From Chloroherpeton thalassium ATCC 35110 (lineage in GTDB: Bacteria > Bacteroidota > Chlorobiia > Chlorobiales > Chloroherpetonaceae): a stretch of DNA of 64,000 nt. The DNA lies in assembly GCF_000020525.1 (NCBI RefSeq), contig NC_011026.1, positions 3,229,457 to 3,293,456 of the forward strand. Direction: 5' to 3'. The translations under genes and the position numbers were made by a program. Each line of letters starts with the position of its first letter. The stretch's first letter is position 1. Positions 19,701 through 28,800 of the stretch are shown here, in pieces. Under the pieces are notes generated by a model that did not search any database, was not told the origin of the DNA, and saw only the letters and a list, made by a program, of their open reading frames with translations.

Positions 19701-21736
19701 TGCTGGCCAGCGGAGAAGCCATAAAACTTGGAACGCGCCTGATTGGACGCCATCCTCAAGACTATTGCGATGCGGAGTCGTTACAAATTCTTTCCCAAAA
19801 ATACGCGCAGGCATTTACTGGAGAAAAGCAATCTTTTGAACTCGAATTTTTAAATGGCTACTGGATGACCCACGTCGTGCCAAATACTTGGGATAAAAAT
19901 GGCACGGTGAAAACCGTTTCTGTCATCTGCATTGATATTACCAAGCGGAAAAAAATTGAAGATGCGCTTTCGCGTAGTCGCGAACGCTACCGCGCGATTG
20001 TCAATGAAATGGAAGCATTCGTTTGTCGATGCACTCCAGATGGCAACATCGCATTTATTAATGACACTTATTGTAAGGTTCTCTCAAAAAGCGGCCAGGA
20101 ACTTTTGGGGATAAATTTTTCAGAAATTATTTCCGTAGAAGACCAACCTCGATTTTTGACTTCATTCAAAAACATCACGGCGCAGCATCCTGTCCATTCT
20201 TCAGAATACCGTGTTTTGGTCAATCAAGAGGTGCACTGGCACAAATATTCAGCAACGGGCATTTTTAAAGACGATGGCTTGGAAGAAGTGCAAATTATTG
20301 GCCACGACATAACAGAAAGAAAAAACATAGAAATTAGGCTTCAAGCAAGCGAAGAACATTTTCGTTTCCTTGCCGAACACGCCAGCGATTTGATTATTCA
20401 CCTTTCTGTACAACATGAATATCAGGCAAAGGTGACTTACATTAGCACGTCCTGCCAAAATATTTTGGGTTACACGCGCGAGGAGCTTATGTCGTTTCAG
20501 CTTAGTGATATGATTCACCCTGAAGATCTTCCGCTATTCTACAAAGCCTATGCGAAGCTCGTTCAACAGCCCAATTTACCGGCTCCGATTTTATATCGCC
20601 ATAAGCATCGCTCTGGAAAATATATTTGGCTTGAAACGCTCATCAAGCCCATTTGTGATGAAGACGGCAAAATTTTGAGCGCGGTCATGGCATCGCGCAA
20701 TGTTACGGAGCGCAAACGAGCGGAAATGGCGCTTCAAGAGAGCGAAGAACGCTATCGGCAAGTGGTCGAAAATTCACCCAATCCGATTTTTTCTGCTGAC
20801 CGCGCAGGAGTTCTTCACACATGGAACATTGCTTGCGAACAAAGCTTTGAATGTCCGCAAATAGAAATGCTTGGTAAAAATTGGCACGCGCTTTTAGCGC
20901 ATCCTGAAAATGCTGCGACTTTATCAAAAACTGTGGACGCTATTTTTCGGGGCGAGCGCGAAAGTGCAGAACTCAGCGTTTCGTATCAGAATAAGCGCGG
21001 GGAGGAACTTTACATGGTTTGCCGGCTTTATCCGCTAAAGAATTTATTTGGCGAAATTGCATTTTGTGTTTTTGCCAACATGGACATTTCCGAGCGATTC
21101 AAATACGAACAAAAACTAAAAGCTTCGCTCGGAGAACGAGACACACTGTTAAAAGAAGTTCATCATCGGGTTAAAAACAACTTGCAGGTCATTTCCAGTT
21201 TGCTTCACCTGCAAAAATCAAAACTGCAAGACCCGCAGGCCATCCAAATCTTTATCGACAGCCAAAATCGCATTCATTCGATGGCGCTGATTCATCAGCA
21301 TTTATATCAATCCGACGATCTCAACAACGTGGATTTTGCGGCATACATTGATCGCTTATTGATTCAGCTTGAAATCACTTATGGCAATCCAGGCGTTGAA
21401 TTCAAAACGAACGTTCAAAACATCAAGCTAAGCTTAGACTATGCGATTCCTTGCGGCCTTTTAATTAACGAGATTATTGCCAATTCGCTGAAACACGCCT
21501 TTCAAGCCATTGAACAAAAGGGCGAAATTTATGTAGAAATGCTTTACCTTGAAGCCGAAAAAGCCCTGAAAATTTGCATTACGGATAATGGCTCAGGCTT
21601 TAACGAGAATATCACTTTTGAAAATGCACAGACGCTTGGCTTCAAGTTGATTCGCTCGTTTGTCACCCAGCTCAATGGCACTGTAACAGTTTGTGGTGAA
21701 AATGGCACACGATTCGACATCACGCTGCCATGCTAA
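16787..21736 (+). CDS. C-terminal part of the split kinase: ten PAS, one GAF, HisKA_2 and HATPase
   Basis: 1649 aa from a TTG that is probably not a true start, since the frame joins the preceding gene across the A5 run. One PAS unit (about 20-140), a GAF domain (about 145-320, VDRIYLMQEKL to LLVPIMAEGGFWGILGFDECKY) and nine more PAS/PAC units follow, counted by their DITERK-type tails. Three PAS units share a close variant (YRTLAANFPNGAL, YKTLAENLPRGAA, YFTLVKNFPEGLV), suggesting recent duplication. The kinase core is HisKA_2 type: EVHHRVKNNLQVISSLLHLQ (His present), N-box NEIIANSLKHAF, G1 TDNGSGF. No membrane segment is seen, so it is a soluble sensor. The orphan receiver kinase at 21907 is a likely partner. 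Confidence 0.85.
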   Translation: MLQEQITEKEKAESTLKHNEEFFRLSFSESPVATAIIDLNFRLLKVNRAFFSMMGCDEVGLSPFRFYDFLHHEDLSRHSSQLETLRKSPRKPLSFDARYIRKDGQVIWGHTVFGLIEDNHKNPLYYLAQIQDISERKAYQDVLNKKNRLLRSIADGTKYLLTITRPEDAVPKFLENIGQALDVDRIYLMQEKLNASTQNIRLTLRYEWSRPGVPSQSELVQSGTVVATESAKVFSKEHFNWDGLVHGEPVAKLTKDFPAKQQHFFEHLGIKSTLLVPIMAEGGFWGILGFDECKYERVWSPDEISILIAAASNIGSAFSRATTLKALQASEIRYRTLAANFPNGALALFNEELLPVVISGDGFLGDKNKQSELVGKPLSDIWPPKIAHEFEKALTKAFSGKKNSFELRHQEKDWQIWAVPNTEKDEHIGTVTAICIDITEQKNAHRLLLESERDYRGFFQNVHDAILICNIYDEILEVNHRASEIYGYAESELIGQSMDILCKYPARGRIHLNDTRRHGQSVGFEAIHIKKDGFELYMEINSKTATYKGQTVTISICRDINDKKIAEIALRDSERRSRRIIDTTAEGIWIINSHHRTCFVNHQTTEMLGYSEDEMLGKAIETFLSDDQNIQGLFLMPQSKKQKIVCDIQFVKKSGELLWAMVSASRMASENSKEGNLLLMFSDITERKIIEQALHKSERNYKTLAENLPRGAALIIDKDFNCILAAGNAFHRQGNLRPNTEGKPTDNVKPTDLAERLKDHYSLAFTGEKIDFQLEYLERWWQVYVVPNQDNDDNLIETITLIAYDITQHKKQEAALIESESRFRDIFNTMPLGMVLADNNGDIRLVNPAFEKMLGYSDAELYKKNVRDLTHEDDIERSILKHRNILLLKKQGYQLEKRYIRKDGKSILAKLTAKALCNDKDRSFFALGIVEDITEAKVTQERLRETQEQYFTLVKNFPEGLVMVIDEDYRCLLASGEAIKLGTRLIGRHPQDYCDAESLQILSQKYAQAFTGEKQSFELEFLNGYWMTHVVPNTWDKNGTVKTVSVICIDITKRKKIEDALSRSRERYRAIVNEMEAFVCRCTPDGNIAFINDTYCKVLSKSGQELLGINFSEIISVEDQPRFLTSFKNITAQHPVHSSEYRVLVNQEVHWHKYSATGIFKDDGLEEVQIIGHDITERKNIEIRLQASEEHFRFLAEHASDLIIHLSVQHEYQAKVTYISTSCQNILGYTREELMSFQLSDMIHPEDLPLFYKAYAKLVQQPNLPAPILYRHKHRSGKYIWLETLIKPICDEDGKILSAVMASRNVTERKRAEMALQESEERYRQVVENSPNPIFSADRAGVLHTWNIACEQSFECPQIEMLGKNWHALLAHPENAATLSKTVDAIFRGERESAELSVSYQNKRGEELYMVCRLYPLKNLFGEIAFCVFANMDISERFKYEQKLKASLGERDTLLKEVHHRVKNNLQVISSLLHLQKSKLQDPQAIQIFIDSQNRIHSMALIHQHLYQSDDLNNVDFAAYIDRLLIQLEITYGNPGVEFKTNVQNIKLSLDYAIPCGLLINEIIANSLKHAFQAIEQKGEIYVEMLYLEAEKALKICITDNGSGFNENITFENAQTLGFKLIRSFVTQLNGTVTVCGENGTRFDITLPC

Positions 21737-21906
21737 ATGCGTGGATTGCAGAACAAGAGGCCGCTCAATTTCGTATTGGAAAAAAATCCCTTTTCTTCAA
21801 AATTATCTATCTTTAAGGCTTATCATAAAAAAGCAGTTGTTATTGATGACTTATCATCATGTGCTATCTTTAAGCGGCTTAAGAAAATTTTAAGCGATCA
21901 TACTTT

Positions 21907-23451
21907 ATGAAGTATAAAGTTTTAATCGTTGAAGATGAAAGCGTTGTGGCGTGGCATCTTCAAGATATTTTAGAACAATCCGGCTATGAAGTTGTCGCAT
22001 CTGTGGGCAGCGGTGAAGATGCGGTAAAACTGACCCAAACACTCGCCCCTGACTTGATATTAATGGATATCTCTCTCAAAGGAGATATGGACGGCATTGA
22101 AGCCGCATCTCAAATTTTGAAGATTTGCAAAATCCCTGTGATCTTCTTAACGGCTCACGCCGATAAACATACGCTGAATCGAGCCAAAAATGCCATGCCT
22201 TATGGCTACATCGTGAAACCATTTCAAGAAAAAGATGTGGTTAGCGCCATCGAAATTGTCCTTAATAAACATCAGCAAGTTTCATTAGAGAAGGAGATGG
22301 AGATTTGGCTCGAAAATTTGCTCCATAGCGTTGGCGAATCGGTCATTGCAACCGACGAAAAAGGGCGCATTAAGTTTATGAACCCGACTGCCGAAGAAAT
22401 GACGGGTTGGAAACTCAACGACGCTAGCGGGCGGGATATTTCTGAAGTGTTTCAACTTTTTGACACCAAAACCCGCGAGCCCATCGAGAATCCGGCGAAA
22501 CTGGCGCTCAAAGAAAATCGCTTGGTTGAGCTCGATAAAAGCGTGCTGCTCAGAGCCAAAGATGGCAGCGAACTTGAAATCACCGATAGTGCCGCGCCTA
22601 TAAAAGATAGCAACGGAAAGTTATCCGGCGTTGTCATCATATTTTTTGACTGCAACAAGTGTTCGCTCACCAACCCAAAAGAAAAGCAATTATTGGAACA
22701 TTTGCGGCGAATCAAAAAAATGGATGTGTTCAATACGCTTAGCAGCGGTTTTGCAAATAACTTCAATAGTTTGCTAACTGGCATTTTGGGAAATATCGCT
22801 TTGCTGAAGCGCGATGATTACATGAATCCAGACTTGGAAAAAAAGTTGGATCGCATTGAAGGAGCAGCTTCCAGAGCGGCGCTGCTTGTAAAACAATTGA
22901 TGATTTTTTCGCGCCAAGCAGGACTTTCACCTGAACCAGTTAACCTCAATCAAGAAGTCGCGCATGTAGTTGAAACGCTGCGAAAGCTAACCGATCCTCG
23001 AATCGAAATTCATGCGGAATTTAATGCGGATCGCCCGATTGTGATTGGCGATCGTTCGCAAATTAGCGAAATGCTACTGGCCATTGGGCTGAACGCACAC
23101 GAGGCCATTGTTCCCACCTTAACCAAAAGAAGACAAGGGAAAATGGGATTTTCGACTCATGTGGAATCACTTTCCCCTGTCTTTTGTGCAGAACATCGAT
23201 TAGACCCCGAAAAATTATATGTGCATGTTGCCATTGCCGACTCAGGCATTGGCATTAAAAATGAATTGAAAGAACGTGTTTTCGAGCCGTTTTTCTCTAC
23301 CAAAGGTTCAGGTCGAGGACTCGGCCTTTCGATCGTTTTTGGGATTATCAAAAATCACCACGGAGCCATTTCCTTTACTTCCATTCCTGGACAAGGCAGC
23401 CTTTTTGACATTTATCTTCCTGTCTCCGCACACTTGGATATTGTCGAATAA
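21907..23451 (+). CDS. receiver-PAS-kinase hybrid with Asn in place of the phospho-acceptor His
   Basis: 514 aa. Residues 1-120 are an intact receiver (EDE at 10, Asp54 in LMDISLKGD, TAHAD, VKPF). 130-250 is a PAS domain (SVIATDEKGRIKFMNPTAEEMTGW). 270-510 is a kinase core. Its H-box reads SSGFANNFNSLLTGILGN, where close relatives have GIAHDFNNLLTGILGN: Asn284 replaces the His (AAT at 22756-22758, one base from CAT). The ATP-binding half looks whole: LNAHEA N-box, ADSGIGI, FFSTKGSGRGLGLS. It may bind ATP but cannot autophosphorylate on His. It follows the multi-PAS kinase by 170 bp and its receiver is a plausible phosphate target of that kinase. Confidence 0.85.
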   Translation: MKYKVLIVEDESVVAWHLQDILEQSGYEVVASVGSGEDAVKLTQTLAPDLILMDISLKGDMDGIEAASQILKICKIPVIFLTAHADKHTLNRAKNAMPYGYIVKPFQEKDVVSAIEIVLNKHQQVSLEKEMEIWLENLLHSVGESVIATDEKGRIKFMNPTAEEMTGWKLNDASGRDISEVFQLFDTKTREPIENPAKLALKENRLVELDKSVLLRAKDGSELEITDSAAPIKDSNGKLSGVVIIFFDCNKCSLTNPKEKQLLEHLRRIKKMDVFNTLSSGFANNFNSLLTGILGNIALLKRDDYMNPDLEKKLDRIEGAASRAALLVKQLMIFSRQAGLSPEPVNLNQEVAHVVETLRKLTDPRIEIHAEFNADRPIVIGDRSQISEMLLAIGLNAHEAIVPTLTKRRQGKMGFSTHVESLSPVFCAEHRLDPEKLYVHVAIADSGIGIKNELKERVFEPFFSTKGSGRGLGLSIVFGIIKNHHGAISFTSIPGQGSLFDIYLPVSAHLDIVE

Positions 23452-23493
23452 CTCAAGCCATTGGAAAAAGCAACTGCTTCTTGACCCGTAAAG

Positions 23494-24027
23494 CTATATG
23501 CTTTGCGGTTCGGGAAGTTTCCCCATCTGCTTTAAAACAAGAAACACAACACCCACTAAAATTGACGCGATCACACCTGCGGCAACATTGAACAGTGAGG
23601 CGGTAAGAATATGAACAAAAGTTAGCTGAACATCCATCTTGAGGAAACCAGCTAACAGCATGTAAGTTGCAGCCGTCAAAACCCCAAAACCAAAGCTCGT
23701 TGCCAAGCTGCCCGCAAATGAAACAAAAAGTTTTTCTCGTTTGCCTGCCAAAACCTCTCGTTGGCGTTGAAGCTGCTTCTCACCGGTTGGGTCAAGCACT
23801 TGTTTAACGCTTCTGGCCACAAGTGCGGTTAAAACCATAACGATCGAAAACATGGCATACACCATCATGGACTGACCGAAAGTTGGGTTAAACGAGTTCG
23901 TTCCCAGCCAAGCGCCTGCCTTGTGTAGCATAAAAAGAGAAGTGAAATGGAAAATAGAGCCCCACAGTAAAGTGACCCATATCCATGTCCATAAACTAAT
24001 TGGATTCATTTCTTTTTTTGTAGTCAT
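23494..24027 (-). CDS. conserved membrane protein, four predicted spans
   Basis: 177 aa with four hydrophobic stretches: about 14-35 (WIWVTLLWGSIFHFTSLFML), 50-70 (MVYAMFSIVMVLTALVA), 108-128 (GSLATSFGFGVLTAATYMLLAGFL) and 140-165 (ILTASLFNVAAGVIASILVGVVFLVL). Between spans 2 and 3 is a basic cytoplasmic loop. I do not recognise the family. It lies downstream of the DUF2892 gene on the same strand but beyond a strong terminator (24170-24208), so it is probably a separate unit. The stop overlaps a hairpin (23486-23508) at the convergent junction with the receiver kinase. Confidence 0.7.
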   Translation of the reverse strand: MTTKKEMNPISLWTWIWVTLLWGSIFHFTSLFMLHKAGAWLGTNSFNPTFGQSMMVYAMFSIVMVLTALVARSVKQVLDPTGEKQLQRQREVLAGKREKLFVSFAGSLATSFGFGVLTAATYMLLAGFLKMDVQLTFVHILTASLFNVAAGVIASILVGVVFLVLKQMGKLPEPQSI

Positions 24028-24169
24028 TTCGAAATCGATTTAATGATTGATAATACCCGTTGAACTGTAAGGCTATAAACTCATCACGGTGAATTTGCAT
24101 TCCTTTTTTAACGCAGCAGAAAAGGAATTCTTTTTTATCAGCAAAAACGCAAAGTGACAAACAAAAAAA

Positions 24170-24208
24170 GCCCTGACAAAAAATCAACGAAGGATTTCTT
24201 GTCAGGGC
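24170..24208. terminator. terminator after the DUF2892 gene
   Basis: A perfect 10-bp stem GCCCTGACAA (24170-24179) / TTGTCAGGGC (24199-24208), extended by an inner ATC/GAT pairing. It is flanked by an A-run on the left, which is a T-run for leftward transcripts. It closes the efflux-associated gene cluster. Confidence 0.8.
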
Positions 24209-24234
24209 CCACGCCCATTGTCAAAACTTATGCC

Positions 24235-24441
24235 TTAATCAAACGCTTGGCCAGGTTTTACACCAAGAGCCTTCAAAATCAGCGCAAGCGGACAAAATCC
24301 GGTAAAGGCCGCTTGAAACATGTTTAAACCGACAAACCCGGTTAGCCAAAGCCAATTGGTGTTTTCAGTTAAATGAGCGATGCCTAAGGTTGCTAAAATA
24401 ATCGTGCCGGCAACAGCAAAAACAATACGATCTATGGACAT
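24235..24441 (-). CDS. DUF2892 (YgaP-like) small membrane protein
   Basis: 68 aa with two membrane spans (about 5-23 and 29-48), the conserved [18 protein letters not shown] segment with one Cys at the end of span 2, and the typical Arg near the N-terminus. The family is the membrane part of YgaP-like rhodanese proteins; here there is no rhodanese domain. Members of this family are often encoded beside RND pumps and sulfur-handling proteins. It is the last gene of the cluster running from the TolC-like gene at 31655. Its function is unknown. Confidence 0.8.
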   Translation of the reverse strand: MSIDRIVFAVAGTIILATLGIAHLTENTNWLWLTGFVGLNMFQAAFTGFCPLALILKALGVKPGQAFD

Positions 24442-24592
24442 TGTGCTTTCCGAATTAATTTAGGTTAAAGAAACTTATTCGCCTTTTATTGCTTTCGGCA
24501 GCTTCTGTTTTAGGCAAATCAAAGCTGCCGAAAAACCATTCAATCAAACAACGCGCGCTAAAGCTACAAGCGATATTTCTCTTATCGTATTT

Positions 24593-24949
24593 TTAGTTGG
24601 CGTTTTCCTCGACCACTTCAATCGCTTCGAGAGCTGTTGCTGCAATCTCTACACAGCTTCGGCAAGTGATTTTACCCGCCATGCGAATATCTCCGCATTT
24701 GGTTGAACCCGCTGCTGATGCAAATTTTTGAGCAACTTGCTTGACCATTTCAGGATTTTCTTGAACAGACATCGCGGCAAAAAGTGCCCCGCAAAGTCCG
24801 CCTTTTGCAAACCCGCCACCATACATCATGAACTCTCTTAGCTTCTTGTCATCTTGAATGCCATGCTCATCTTGATACGCTTTTAATACTGCTTGAGCGC
24901 AATTATACCCTTCCAAACCCATGAAATATTGCAATGCTTTTTCACGCAT
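24593..24949 (-). CDS. C_GCAxxG_C_C family cysteine protein, copy 1
   Basis: 118 aa. The family signature is complete: C17 (YNCAQAVLKAY), C53 (GGLCGALFAAM), C85 (TKCGDI), and C96 and C99 (CRSCV). The family is named for these cysteines and is thought to be redox-active or metal-binding; no reaction is established. No signal peptide, so cytoplasmic. The neighbour at 25022 is a tandem paralogue with every one of these cysteines at the same residue number. Both sit between a PII-like gene and a DUF2892 gene downstream of an RND efflux operon. Confidence 0.85.
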   Translation of the reverse strand: MREKALQYFMGLEGYNCAQAVLKAYQDEHGIQDDKKLREFMMYGGGFAKGGLCGALFAAMSVQENPEMVKQVAQKFASAAGSTKCGDIRMAGKITCRSCVEIAATALEAIEVVEENAN

Positions 24950-25021
24950 AAGTGTGACTGTGTACCTCCGTTTAAGTTTATGATTATTTGATCAGAATTA
25001 TTTTTATAAAAAAGCAGCTCT

Positions 25022-25387
25022 TTATTGAACCGGTTTCATTTCGCATTTCGTCTCAAGAATTTTCTGGAAAAGCTGGCAGTTTAAATCGACACATGCGTGG
25101 CATGAGTATTTATCCACCGAACGAATTTCCCAACACACCGCAGAACCGATATACTTTACAAAACTCCTATGGAGCAAGTCGGCTAACTCTTCATCCTTTA
25201 ATACTTGCTTTGCCGCATACAACGAGCCACAAATACCACCTTCAACACGGCCTCGCCCGGCAGTAAAGAGCGCGTCGATATCATCTTGATTTTCACAACC
25301 ATACTCTTCCTGATAAGCTTTCAAAGTTGCCTGAGCACAGTTAAATCCATTTTGAAAATATTTTAATGCTCGCTTGTTAATTGCCAC
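25022..25387 (-). CDS. C_GCAxxG_C_C family cysteine protein, copy 2
   Basis: 121 aa. It has C17 (FNCAQATLKAY), C53 (GGICGSLYAAK), C85 (AVCWEI), C96 and C99 (CHACV), plus extra cysteines C31, C104 and C115 not found in copy 1. It is a tandem duplicate of the downstream gene (72 bp apart) that has diverged outside the cysteine positions, for example GRGRVEGG against GGGFAKGG. Retention of all five shared cysteines points to function in both. The role is unknown; a redox or metal-binding partner of the nearby pump is an inference from position. Confidence 0.85.
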   Translation of the reverse strand: MAINKRALKYFQNGFNCAQATLKAYQEEYGCENQDDIDALFTAGRGRVEGGICGSLYAAKQVLKDEELADLLHRSFVKYIGSAVCWEIRSVDKYSCHACVDLNCQLFQKILETKCEMKPVQ

Positions 25388-25486
25388 CGGTAAAATCCTC
25401 CTATCAATCTATTGTGTTATCATAAGTTTGAAGCCGCCTGACATTAAGAAGTATTCTTCTGCAAACCAAATGCTTTTTTGAAAAAA

Positions 25487-25789
25487 CTATATCATGCGTT
25501 GCACATCCAGCAAAAAGGCTCGGGCAGGATGGCCTGTACCATCTTCTTTGGAAATTTTTTCGATGCCGTCCATGATTTCTTCTGCTTTCTCATCTGAAAC
25601 AATGGCAAAACATAGTGAGGAGTAATTCGGAACGTCACCATCACTTGGCCACCAACCGTAGCTAATCGGCTTGTTTGGCGCATGACCGCGTATATCCAAT
25701 TCGCTAAAAACCGACACTTCGTATTGCTTAAAAATGTTGCGGACATTTTTAGAGCAATGTTCCAAACACATAATGGCTATCAGTTTCAT
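25487..25789 (-). CDS. small PII-like protein linked to an RND pump
   Basis: 100 aa, with an alternating beta-alpha-beta pattern and the ending ARAFLLDVQRMI, which resembles the last strand of PII-like proteins found beside RND efflux genes. Classical PII features (T-loop Tyr uridylylation site, nucleotide-binding motif) are not visible. Two cysteines near the N-terminus (C8, C12) could bind metal. It lies downstream of the RND gene across a terminator hairpin and upstream of the two cysteine proteins. The family call is tentative; a small-ligand or metal sensor for the pump is an inference. Confidence 0.5.
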   Translation of the reverse strand: MKLIAIMCLEHCSKNVRNIFKQYEVSVFSELDIRGHAPNKPISYGWWPSDGDVPNYSSLCFAIVSDEKAEEIMDGIEKISKEDGTGHPARAFLLDVQRMI

Positions 25790-25816
25790 AAGTCTTAGAA
25801 ATTTAGATTGATAAGC

Positions 25817-25847
25817 AAAGACCTGCCTTCATAGAAAGCAGGTCTTT
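25817..25847. terminator. terminator between the RND gene and the PII-like gene
   Basis: A perfect 10-bp stem AAAGACCTGC (25817-25826) / GCAGGTCTTT (25838-25847) with an 11-base loop and T-tract. It begins 18 bp past the RND stop on the leftward transcript. It should end or attenuate the efflux transcript before the downstream accessory genes. Confidence 0.8.
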
Positions 25848-25864
25848 TTGTTACGACTTAAGCT

Positions 25865-28800
25865 TTAGCTTTTTTTCGGCTCAGATTCATTTTTCTTTTC
25901 TACAATGTAGTAAATCAGCGGCACCATGCCGAGTGTGAGAACCGTTGAAAGCAGTGAACCCCACATCAGCGAAATGGCCAACCCTTGGAAAATTGGGTCA
26001 AACAGGATAACCACAGCACCGATTACAACCGTTCCGGCTGTGAGCAAAATCGGGCGCGTACGAACCACCGCCGATTCCAACACCGCCTCTTTTAAGCTGA
26101 CGCCTTCATTGCGACGAAGCTCAATAAAGTCAATGAGCAAGACGCCGTTACGCACCATGATACCGGCGAGCGCAATCATACCGATCATGGATGTCGCCGT
26201 GAAAAACGCACCGTGAATAAAGTGTCCCGGAATAATTCCGACCAAGCTAAGCGGAATCGAGACCATCATCACCAGCGGCGTTTTGAACGATTGGAACCAA
26301 CCAATGATCAAGAGGTAAATCACCACAAGCACAACGGCAAACGCAGCGCCAAGATCACGAAATACCTCAAAGGTAATTTGCCATTCACCGTCCCACTTCA
26401 TGGCGAGCTTGTCCTCAAGGAATGGCTCGGAAGTGTAAAGCGGATCAATGGAATAACCTTCCGGCAAATCAATCTTCTTGATTTTTTCATCCATGTTGAG
26501 CATGGCGTAAACCGGACTTTCCACAACACCAGCCACATCAGCCGTCACATATACGACGCGCTTCAAGTTTTTGCGGTAAATGGACTTATCCTCCATTTTT
26601 TCTTCTACACGCACCACATCCGAAACAGGGATGAGCTGGTTCGTCATAGAACGCACATAGACATGCGCAAGGTCGCGGATAGAAGTACGCTCTTCTTTGG
26701 CCAAACGTAGCTCAATGCCAACCGGCTCAATATCATTTTCGGAGTGCAACAAACCAACCTGCGAACCGGCAAGCGCCATACGCAAGGTCTGCACAATTTG
26801 CTCCGTACTGACCCCACGAAGCGCGGCTTTTTCTTTATCAACGTCTAAATTATAAACGGTTTGATCATCTTCAACCAACCAGTCTACATCAACCACACCT
26901 TCTGTTTCCTCAAAGACATTGCGAATTTTTTTCGCAATCTCAATTTGCTTGTCATAGTCCGGGCCATAAACTTCAGCAACCAGCGTCGAAAGCACCGGCG
27001 GGCCTGGTGGAACTTCAACCACTTTCACCTGCGCATTGTATTTTTTCGCGATTTCCTGAATTTGCGGACGAACGCGCTTTGCAATCGGGTGGCTCTGTTC
27101 CGAACGCTCCTCTTTCGACACCAAGTTCACTTGAATATCCGCCATATTCGGACCTTGACGCAAGTAATAATGCCGCACCAACCCGTTAAAGTTAATCGGA
27201 GCATTTGTGCCAACGTAATACTGATAGTTGGTCACTTCCGGCACCGTTTTCAAATATCCAGCGATTTCCTTCGTCACGCGAGCGGTTTGCTCCAAAGTTG
27301 TGCCTTCAGGCATGTCGATAATCACCTGGAATTCACTCTTGTTATCAAACGGAAGCATTTTCAGCTCTACCATTTTGAAAGGGATCATCATAATCGCGCC
27401 AACGAGCATCAACGTTACGATGCCAATCGCAATCCATGCCTTCTTAGAATCTTCAATCAGCGGGGTTAAAACGCTGTTGTACATTTTATAGGCAGGATTT
27501 TTCTTAATATCATACTCGTCTTCACCGCCATGGTGGGCGCCTCTCAACAGTCGATACGCCAGCCAAGGCGTTCCAATCAACGCGACCATCAAAGAGAACA
27601 TCATGGCAAGCGACGCACCAATCGGCATCGGGCTCATGTATGGACCCATCAAGCCAGATACGAAGATCATCGGCAAGACAGACGCAATAACGGTGAATGT
27701 TGCCAAAATGGTTGGGTTACCAACTTCGCTAATCGCAGCAAGCGCGGCTTGCAACGGCGGAAGCTTCTTCATTTGGAAGTGGCGCTCCACGTTTTCCGCA
27801 ATGATAATGGAGTCATCAACAACGATACCCGTTACAAAGATCAGCGCGAACAGCGTTACCCGGTTCAGCGTGTAATCAAACACATAATACACAAACAGCG
27901 TGAGCGCGAAGGTGATTGGTACGGATGCGAACACAACCAAACCGCCACGCCAGCCAAGAAATATGCCGACTACAATCGTAACGGAAAGAATCGCGCCTAT
28001 CAAATGCTCAATGAGCGTGTATACTTTATCGGACGCCGTTCTTCCATAGTTTCTCGTCTCGGTAACGTGAATATCAGCTGGAATCAAAGTGCCTTTGAGC
28101 ATGTCAACTTTATTGACCACTTGCTCAGCCACATTCATCGCGTCAGAACCTTTGCGCTTGGCGATTTCCAATGTGACGGCTGGATACTCTTTAAACCGAT
28201 CGACGCCATCAGGCACATCATGAGTAGCCGAGCCGATTCCCATAAAGGAATACGACGCGACTTCTTCAGGTCCATCCACAATGTTGGCAACATCTTTTAA
28301 ATAAATTGGGCTGTTGCCAGAAATGCCAACCACAAGTTGGGAGACGTCTTCAATGGATTTGAAGAATTCACCCGTTCTCACAACAAATTCTTGGTTAACT
28401 TTCTGGAAGTAACCCGTTGTGACCTGCTGGTTGGCCGCTTCAATTTGTTGCGCAATTTGCAGCGGGGTGATTTGATAGGATTTTAGTTTGGCTTGATCAA
28501 GAATAACACGAACCTGACGCCTTAGGCCTCCTTTTACCTCAACATCGGCTACATCATTAATTTTCTTAATCTCATCCATCATCTCCGTTCCAACCTGCCT
28601 TAACTGATAAGGCGTATAGCGATCACTCCAAAGCGTCAGATTCAATATGGAAACATCATCGATACTGACATTTTTCAGCAATGGAAATTGCGTGCCGGGA
28701 GGCATTTTTTCCATGTACTTCATCATGGTTGACCAGAGCTTTACCAAGCTGGCTTCGGTATTTTCACCAACTTCATAACGAACGGTAATCAGCGCAAAAT

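Noticed and set aside
26213..28300. Long antisense frames opposite the RND pump gene
   Set aside because: Mirror frames of a real gene with His/Arg/Asn-rich translations and no domain features.
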